Shown: piece after piece, positions 39,201 to 48,200 of the stretch | Numbering within the stretch: the stretch's first letter is position 1 | Layout of the letters: each line of letters starts with the position of its first letter | Origin: an uncultured Verrucomicrobiota bacterium | GTDB lineage: Bacteria > Verrucomicrobiota > Verrucomicrobiia > Opitutales > Seribacteraceae | NCBI GenBank assembly: GCA_902615835.1 | Contig: CACMQL010000005.1 | Span: 1 to 64,000 of the forward strand | DNA length: 64,000 bases | Direction of reading: 5' to 3' | Notes under the pieces: generated by a model | The model's database searches: none | What the model saw: the letters and a program-made list of their open reading frames with translations, nothing else | Told to the model about the DNA's origin: nothing | Program-made: the position numbers and the translations under genes

Positions 39201-42200
39201 ATTTTTGAAAAGAAAGGATTGTGGAAATTCGCTTGGCTTCAAGCTGTAGGAAACATTCCTGGTGTTTGGCAAACCAAAGGTGGTGCCTGTTTCAATTCCA
39301 AGATACAGGTCGCCAGATCGGGGGGTTGAATTATAAATGATTCCATAAATTGCCACCCCGCTATCGCCTGTGCCGCCCAAAAGCGGATTACTATTGAGCA
39401 CCTGCGTTTCATTGTAGTCTGAGATTCCATCCCCATCAGTATCCACAAGCGTAGGATTCGTCTTGTAGGTCTGTGTTTCATTATAATCCGACAAACCATC
39501 CACATCCGTGTCATTTGTGTCAGGGCTTGTCGAGTAGACAAACTCTTGGTTATTCGAAAGTCCATCGCCGTCCATGTCCGATGACCACCACTGGTCAGTT
39601 TGAGGGTAAAAACTGTCACGATACTGATTGAGCCATTTTTCCCGCGGAGTGAGAGAATTTCGCCCGGAGGCTAAAATTCGTACTTTGTCTTTCAAAACAA
39701 CACCACCTCCTGTCGTGTAATTTGCTTCCAGGGTAAGCATGCCCCCGACAATTGGCTTGAGTGCCGCTCCATTGCCTAGAGTGTCCTCGATTACAACCAA
39801 TTCATTCCCATTATACCCCGTGCCTTTATTCACAATAGAAATGCCTGTAAGATTGCCGTCGGCATTTGTATTTATGGTGCCTCTGAACCCGTCTCCTGCT
39901 CCAACCAGGGTAACCGATGATCCGTATACATATTTTGTCCCCGAGTCCAAAATTTTAAAGTCGATAATACCACCACTACGCATCGTTGAAAAAAGTGTTA
40001 CCTGAGTATCTTGTCCGGTTTGGGTGCTCAAATGAGCAAGCCTGCTGGAATTGGTTTCATAGGAGTCGTTAAAATCAAAGGTGAGATTCCACTGAACATT
40101 TGCCAGGTTCGCCCCTAAGTCGATGCCATTCACGTCAAAAACTGTTGCACGAAAAGTCTGGTTGGCGTCCGAGTTTGCCTTGTTGGAGATGGAATAAAGA
40201 GGAACTTCAACAAAGTTTGTCCCATTTCCATCGCCCGGGGTAATTGTCAATCTTGGCTGTCCTTTGTTCGGTGAATTTAAACTTCCCCCCCAGGAGGAAT
40301 GGGCACTCAGGGAGGCGGAGTAATCCTCCTTGAAGTCAATTCCACTTATGCTGGAAGAATAATAGACCGTGAATTCATCATTGGGGTTGAAAGTGGACGA
40401 ATTTTCATCATCCAAAATCGTAAGATTCAGTGATCCATCTGTGTTGGCGACAGCGACAATGTTGGGCGTGCCGAATCCCGTGTTGGAAAGGCCGGGAAGA
40501 ATTATCATTTCCGGCTGGTCTCCCTGCTTAAAACCCGTGCCAATCCCTTCCAATACCTTGTTTGCTTGATTTTCCCGTTCAGCCGCATTTAAAGTTCCAA
40601 GTGGGCGAGACAAACTGCGTGAATTCACGGACCATTCCAACTTGCTCCTTCCCATCCCTTTGTTATCTGTAATCACATGAAGATTTGGCATACCCGGGAC
40701 ATGGATGATTTGAGACACCATTTCTGGACTGGAAACGGGACGGAAGGTTGATTCCTGAAAGTTTTTGTCTTCGAGAAAAACTGCCACATTGTACATGCCC
40801 GGTTCCAGGTTAGGCATCACATAGTATCCATTTTGATCGGTGAAAACCGACATGTTTCTCTCCTGCGGTTCATTTTTTCCCCATGACATACCCGGAACGG
40901 GATCGGAAATCTCGATTTTCCCGCCCATTGCCGGAAAGTATGCATTCCCCCGTCCGAATCCATAATAAAAATCATCGGGTATACGGTCGTCCACATACAG
41001 ATCAAAGTATCTTCCCTTCGTTGAGTTCAAAAAGTTTCCGTTTCCATTTGCCCGAAAAAAGCTACTTGCGTTTTGTTCAACCGTATCGATGAGCGTGCCT
41101 GCCTCATCAATGAGATAAAGATTCGGTCTTGCCGAGAAAAGACTCCGCCAGCGCCATTGACTCTGATCGTTGGCTGGTGTTCTATCATAGTAGGTTGCGT
41201 TCTTGTCAAAGTTCATTTTGGTAAGCCTGTAGGTGGTGCGTGCCGTTATGTTGGCTTCCTTAAATCCGGAAATACCCGAGCCATTGTAATCAACTTTTAT
41301 TTGAAAGGAAGATCTGGCTGAATCAAAAAGGCCAAAGTCATCAATCCGGATGGTTTCGATCCTGTCGCCAAATCCATTCGAACTAAGGTTAAAATCTCCA
41401 TATTGCCACTCGTATCCCGGGCCTCTTTTCACCTCCGGACCATAGTTTCCATCATTATCATCATCGTAGCTCCCGGTCATTATTTTTAAGCTCTCCAAAC
41501 CATTTGCATCATCCCATGACCATGGTCGCTCAACGAAGCCCATCCCTGCACCGGATGGATTTGTGATATTGTCAGTAGCCAGGTTTTTCCTTTTCGGGTC
41601 ATCAAAAATGAAACCCGTGTTTAATCCGTCGTTATCAATTAGGGGTATTGCTTCCACACCGGATCCGCTACCCACCACCGCTACTTCATCCCCGATGTAC
41701 ATATCACCCCCGTAATCCACCCGAATTTCGGAAATTTTGCCCCGGTCAGAAACTACCGTAAGATTAGCATCCCATTTTTTCCAATTATCATAAGGAGCAC
41801 GATAACTGTTGTTGGTCAGGACAAAATTGGCCTTTTTGCCACTGCAAACCCGACTCTTGAAGCCTGCATTGTAGTGAGTGTGTGATGCATTACTTTCTGC
41901 ATTTTCATTGGGACCACACCGGTTTAGCGTTTCAAAAACTAAAAGCTCGCTGGTATGCGAGTCTTGCCAATTCTCCAAAGTCGATGTTCCATTATAGTCT
42001 TCCTCTCCCGGACATTCTTCAGGGGGGAATGCACCGACCTGGGTATGTCCGCAAGGAATCAGTTTTCCCTCCTTGGTTTCTCTCAGATTGGTGCATCTCC
42101 AAACTCTTTCATTATGTCCATAGCCCCATGAATAAAAGTAGCCACTCATATGATCACGATGACTCGGCGAAACCGCATGCACTCTTGCCACCGGATCGAC

Positions 42201-45200
42201 ATATCCATTACCCGGATCCACCACAATGACCTTTTCTATTTTTCCGTTTTTTACCTTTGGAACCGCATAGGCACGTTGAGAAACGCTGTTCTCTGTCCTG
42301 TTCCTGTCCCAAATTTCAATCCATGGATAAATATGGTCATGGACATCCCATAGTGTACTCCTTTCAGTTCCCTTTATACTTGTGCACAGCTGACAGGGTT
42401 CGATCCCGGTTATATGTCCGCCACCCAAATTCAATTGAAGCGATGCATTTTTTTCAGAGGAGCTAAGGGTGGAATCAGAGACCAGGAACGCCTTGGGATA
42501 ATTGTCGGGAACCACATTTTGATAGCCTCTGCCCCCTTGGGTCACGGATAGGTGACGGATTGAGTGGAGCGATAAAAAATCACTCCCATTGACTTCATTT
42601 AAGAGGCTTGTGCCATCTCCTTGCAAAAGAACAGCACCTCCACCAAGATCAGGATCGAAAAGGGTGGTGGTGGCATTAAGCTCGGTCAAAAGGTCAATGA
42701 CGGAACTCCCGGTTTTAAAGCGGATGGTTACATTACCATCAAAGGTGGCACTGCTCGCAAAAGGGGTAACTTCAATTTGTTGGGTGATGGTCTCGTCCTG
42801 TTTAAAGTATACTCGTGCATATTGAGAGCTGCGGTTCAGGTCAGCTACGGTGGGACTGCGCAATAGATTGGGATTAAGCAGCCCGATATTGACCGCGTCC
42901 TTGCCTATGGTGAGGATAAATCTTTCCCCCAATGTAGCGTTCGCCTCCGCCCCATTTCCTCCCCCTCCGGTGATGACAATTTGAGGATAGGTATGATATC
43001 CGTACCCCCCATCGATTACACTTACAGAATTATTACCTTCAGTGATACTTCCATTCACATCGGTCATTCCTTGGGCTATTTGCAGTTGTGCGATTTGAAA
43101 GTTAGGTACCAGATTATTGTTTCTTACCCAGGATGAAAGATTACTTCTGCTTGGTGATGCCCCCAGCGTATAGATTTCAAGGGGCATGTAATATCCAAAA
43201 CCGGAATCCCCTATCTCAAGATGAGAAATAGTTTGGTTGACATCAATCAAGTTGTTCGCAGTTGGATCGTAAAATGGCAATTCAACGGATGTGCCGGACG
43301 CGGATAACGGAATGCTTGGCACGAATTCGTGGGACTTTGAAATGGGGTTATCCAGATTTCCGTTGGTCGGTGTTACTTGAATAGTGACCAGATTTTCCAA
43401 AATGTAATCATAATCCGTGTCCAGTGCTTGTAAATCAAAGAAATCGAGTCCTCCTTGAGTAGATGAAATGGTAGTTGAGGATTCATTCCTGATGATTATT
43501 TTCTGGTCATCTATTACATCGCTCACAATATAACTGGCTGTGCTTTGGAGCTGAGTTCCCAGAGTGTAGAACTGTCCAAAGCTAAGCCTGTCGCCCACAC
43601 GAACTTCTTGGGTGAAACGGGTTGAGGGATTCCCAAGAATGGTGTCAAAAATAGTGAATTCTCTCATCGTTGTGTTGTCCGGATTTCGTGTCCACAAGCT
43701 CATGAGGATGTCTTTATTTTGCCACAAGGTTGGCATTGCTATGGGATTATCAAAGAATGTTCCTCCATAGCTGGTAATTCTCGGGGTAATTTCTTTTCCC
43801 ACAAGGAAACCCTTTGGCTGAAAATGAGTATTCGTATAACCAAAATTTCCGTCAATTTTCAAAGTGGATGCTAGGTTTAGCGTAATGGGTAGAGTGGGAT
43901 TAAATGTGGCCTGTCCTGCATGTTCTTCCTCTTGGTTGATAGGCACGCTGATGGTGGTTGGATTTCCAAAAACATCGGTCCCTCCAACGATTTGATTTTG
44001 CTTGGGCTGAAATCCCCTGCCGTTTACGTGGGCAACACTGGATGGATCGGTGCCTAAACCGTTGGAAGTAAGCCCTTGGCCAGGGTTGATAATATTTGCG
44101 GTATCATCACTTGCCGGGTCTAAAAAGAACAGGCTGTACGCGGTAGCATTCTGATCAGTGGGAGAACCTCCCACTTTGAGGGAAGGTGGCGTTGCGTAAC
44201 CAAACAACCCTGGTGAGGGCACTGCATTCGTTCCATTATATTCAACATATTCCAGAAATTTGCGGGTAACATTTCGATCATCCGGTAGCTTGATTTGGGT
44301 CAAGGTATCCATTTGTTTGGTCCATATAATCTTTTCAACCTGGGTCGCATTCATTTCAGGCGTGCCCACTGCTCTTTGATAAAGACGCCAGGCACTGTTG
44401 TTTTGGTCATCTCTCCATGTGGTGTCCGAGTCGGGGCGTGAGAAATGAAAACTGTAAACCAACGACTCATCTTCGACGAAACGCAACTGTCCATGCGAAG
44501 ATTGTCCAAGGGAATCATTGAGGTCCGCTCGGGTTGCAACTGACTTACCAGTATCAATCAAGTCCTGAGTAAGGTTCCCATCCAATCCATAGGAAAATTC
44601 CGCCGTTGGTTGCTCCTTATATCCATTACCACTCGAAGAAAGCTTGACGGTTCCAATCGCATCCACCACTGCTTCCAGCCTGGGAACCAGTTCTCGTCCC
44701 TGGTTCAAATTGTATAGAAAGGAGACATCATCCTGCGAAAAATTACTCTCGGCATAGATGTGAATATCATCGAGATTTCCATTCAAGAAAGAGGTCCTAT
44801 TGCTGTCAAGATGCTTACCGAATGCAAGATGATCCATTCCCTGTACATCGGCTAGGAAACCGGGCTGTGCTCCACTACCACCGGCATATCCCTGGGTTGT
44901 TTTAGCCTGCCCATCAATCCAAATATTTTGGGATGTGGCACTGGTTGTGAGAAATATATGATGCCATGCATTGTCGTTGATGGGGTCCTGTGCGTAGTAT
45001 CTGGTGACTTCGGTTCCATCATTGATCAGGACCGTTTCCAAATTCCCATTCGCATTTACGAGAATCTGAAAATAAGTGTCATTGTCATCACTCTTGGAAC
45101 CACTTAATATAACTGCGTCTGTGCTTGACGTTTTTATCCAAAACCCCACGGCTCCCGCTGAAAGTGCAGAAAACTCCGATGAAATATGACTCAGGTCAAG

Positions 45201-48200
45201 ATAATCGTCTCCGTCTAATTTTGCCGAACGCCCATGGTCCTCATTATTAAAACTGTCTCCCAGTCTACCAACCCTGCCATTTTGCACGTTGTTGGGCACG
45301 GGCACATTTGAATCACTTCCATTCATATTGGGAGTGGACATGTTGAAATCATTACCTATTGGAGCGATGTGTCTCTTATTGCCTGAAAGATCAAGATATT
45401 GCCGTCCAGCCAAGACTTTTATTTCCGTTGATGTAAGAGCGGTATCGTAAATATATAATTCGTCAATCACACCATTGAAGGCATTAATTGTGAGATCTGT
45501 ATCTTTCGTGATTGGACTTTGGGCGGCACCTGTAGTGTATCCATCTACATAAAGCGTATAATTATTATCGTCAACTGCCACAACTGCAAGGTGTCCCCAC
45601 TGATGCAGAGTTGTGGTTCGAGCTTTTTCGTCATCTTTGAGAAAGTATTTACGTGCCATGCCTGTGCTTTGAGTGGAAGTTACGGGACTGGAAGCGAAAG
45701 ATAAGCTTATTGGAGCTTCAGGGTCGGGTAATATCCATGCTGCAAAAGTGAAAGGATAAGCGGATGGAATTACTCCTGTAGCAGATGTCGCGTTATTGTC
45801 AGTAGCGTGAAGTCTTAAAGCCCTTCCCTTTATCCCCCATGTCGAGCGATTAAGGTCTGATAAGTCTGCATTTGCATTCCATGTGCTTAAACTAAAGGGA
45901 GTGCCATTGCCACTAGTCGGCTGGTCTGCAAGGACAGTCCCATTTTCTTCATCGAAGCTCCAATAGTGAATTATATTATTGGGCAGCAGTGGCTTATTCC
46001 AGGCAGGAGATGGAGAATATCTGGCATAAGTGGGATCATCATAAAGGGTTTCATGTCGGTCAAAAGTCCACACAGCAAAGGGTATAAAAGGATAATGAAG
46101 AACCGCCATGGTGGCATTGGGCTCAAAACCGATCCCTTGATTAGAAATATCTATTGAACGATAATAACGGCTAGGGTTGCTTGTGCTGCTAGAACTAACG
46201 GTAGCATTTGCTTCTGTGCCCGTCCCCCAAATGACTAAGTTTGGTATTGGGTCATTCTGTGCAAAGACTTGCCAACGATTGCTCAGGAAACCATTATCGG
46301 CATTGGAGGGAGAAATCGTTCCCACTCCATCCACATACGCTACCGCGGTGGCATTTGCGTTGGTGTAATCCTCCCACAGGCTTTCCCGCATTATTTTTAC
46401 ACTTGGCGGATTATTACGGTCATGACCCTGCCCTCCATAGACAATGTAGTTTCCGAATTCATCGGCCTCAACCGGACGGATACGCACGCCGGTAATGTTC
46501 GTATCTGCAAGCAAAGATTTGGCGAATGGTCTCGTAATCTGGAATTCCTGATCTTGTTGACCGAGAACATATCCTGAAGTTTCGAGGTCTTGTAGTTCTT
46601 TAATGGTGGAGGTTTCCTTGCTAAAATAGGAGGAATGTAATCCGGTTTCGGTGGAATTGACCTCCGGGTTGGTTGTATATCCGTCACCCTGATCATCCAC
46701 CATGGGCGTAATTTTCATTCTTATTTCAACACGGGGAGCTTCCGTTTCCGGTTGATCAAAAAAAGTCAGACCATATTGTGCTGCCGTATCATCAAAATAA
46801 AAACGATGAATTTGTCCCCGATAAAAATTCAATTGTGGGGCTGTTTCCCCGTCAATTTTATAGACCGTGGGTGAGTTTGATCCAGTTGGCAAAAACCAAT
46901 CCCGTTCACTGCCTTCCATGGAAATGCTATGCTCAATAAGATCCGCTTTTGAAAATGCTACCCTAGCTCCCTGAATGCTTCCATGACCTGAAAAAACCGT
47001 TCCCGATACAGATGATGTTTCACTGTGTTGGTAGTCGCCCACATTAAAGACTACATTCTTGGAGGCAATTGCTCCTTTCATGTCAGAAACCACCAACCGG
47101 ACGACATGCTGCCCCGCGGTCTCAAAGACCTTGGTTACGGATTGCCGGTTGAGATAATATCTTTGATTTTCCTGGACTGCTTTGGGGGATGGGTATTCAA
47201 TCACAAAGGTAAGCCTTTCAGACTGATTCAAATCGTTCCATTCCCCGGCATATCCATAGGGCCAATCCTCAAGAGCAACGGCAAGACCAACTTGATCTTC
47301 GACGCCGTCATTGAAATTATCAGGTTCAACAAAGCCTTTTGATCCCCATTTTTGAAAAGAGAAAGGTTCCCCGTTTTCCCATGTCCAGACACGCTCGGTT
47401 TTGCTTCCTCCTATCCAAAAATAGGCTGTCCCATCAACTGCCAGGTTCTGGTTCTCCCCATGTAGAACTTTACCCAAGGATAAAGGAATTGCTCGGCTGT
47501 TCATGTCCTTCGAGACCAAAGCATAGATTTCATTAAGTTCTTCTAAGGAAGATATACAGGCTAAATGCCCACCCCTTGATTGGGCGAAGGAAACCGCTTC
47601 GTGGTAGGACAGTCTTTGATTTACCCATTCGTAGCGGGCATTACTGTTATTTTCCGGATCCACCTCCATCTTTTCATTGGTAAACCAACCATAAGCATAA
47701 TCCGTGTTTGAGTTGTTAAACTCGACTGTTATTTCAACTTCTTCTCCGACTTGTGGCATTCTTGTAGAAGTTTCAACTGTGAAATCCTCTACATTGGCGG
47801 TATCAGCCGTACCCACATTTACCACTACATCCAAATATTCCATCGGTGAAATCCCTCCCTTGGCGATCGGTGTAATGTGAACATCACTGTCATAGTCTGA
47901 AAAAGTATGCCCCAGCATCAAAAAACAGTCCGTAAAATCACCGGGTGTATTGGGAGTCATGTCAAGCAAGCCATGTTCTATTGTGGAATAGTTGTAATCA
48001 TAGACACTTGAGATGTGGGCATCTGATTTATATCCATTGATTACAGTCAGGCCTTTTTCCTTTGCTGAACGACGATAGGAAATCCAATAGGACTGGAAAG
48101 AAATATCTTGAGGATTATTCAAATCCAAATCAGGGTACTGAACGGTTTTGGGAGATAATTTTGATGCATTGACCTCCAGTCCCCTGATTCCACGGGAGGC

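Noticed and set aside
42150-42866. Plus-strand ORFs of 60-115 aa inside giant protein 1 (e.g. 42150-42353, 42257-42466, 42589-42866)
   Set aside because: Antisense shadows of a long well-supported coding frame; no domain, signal or start-site evidence. The same applies to dozens of short opposite-strand ORFs across the window.
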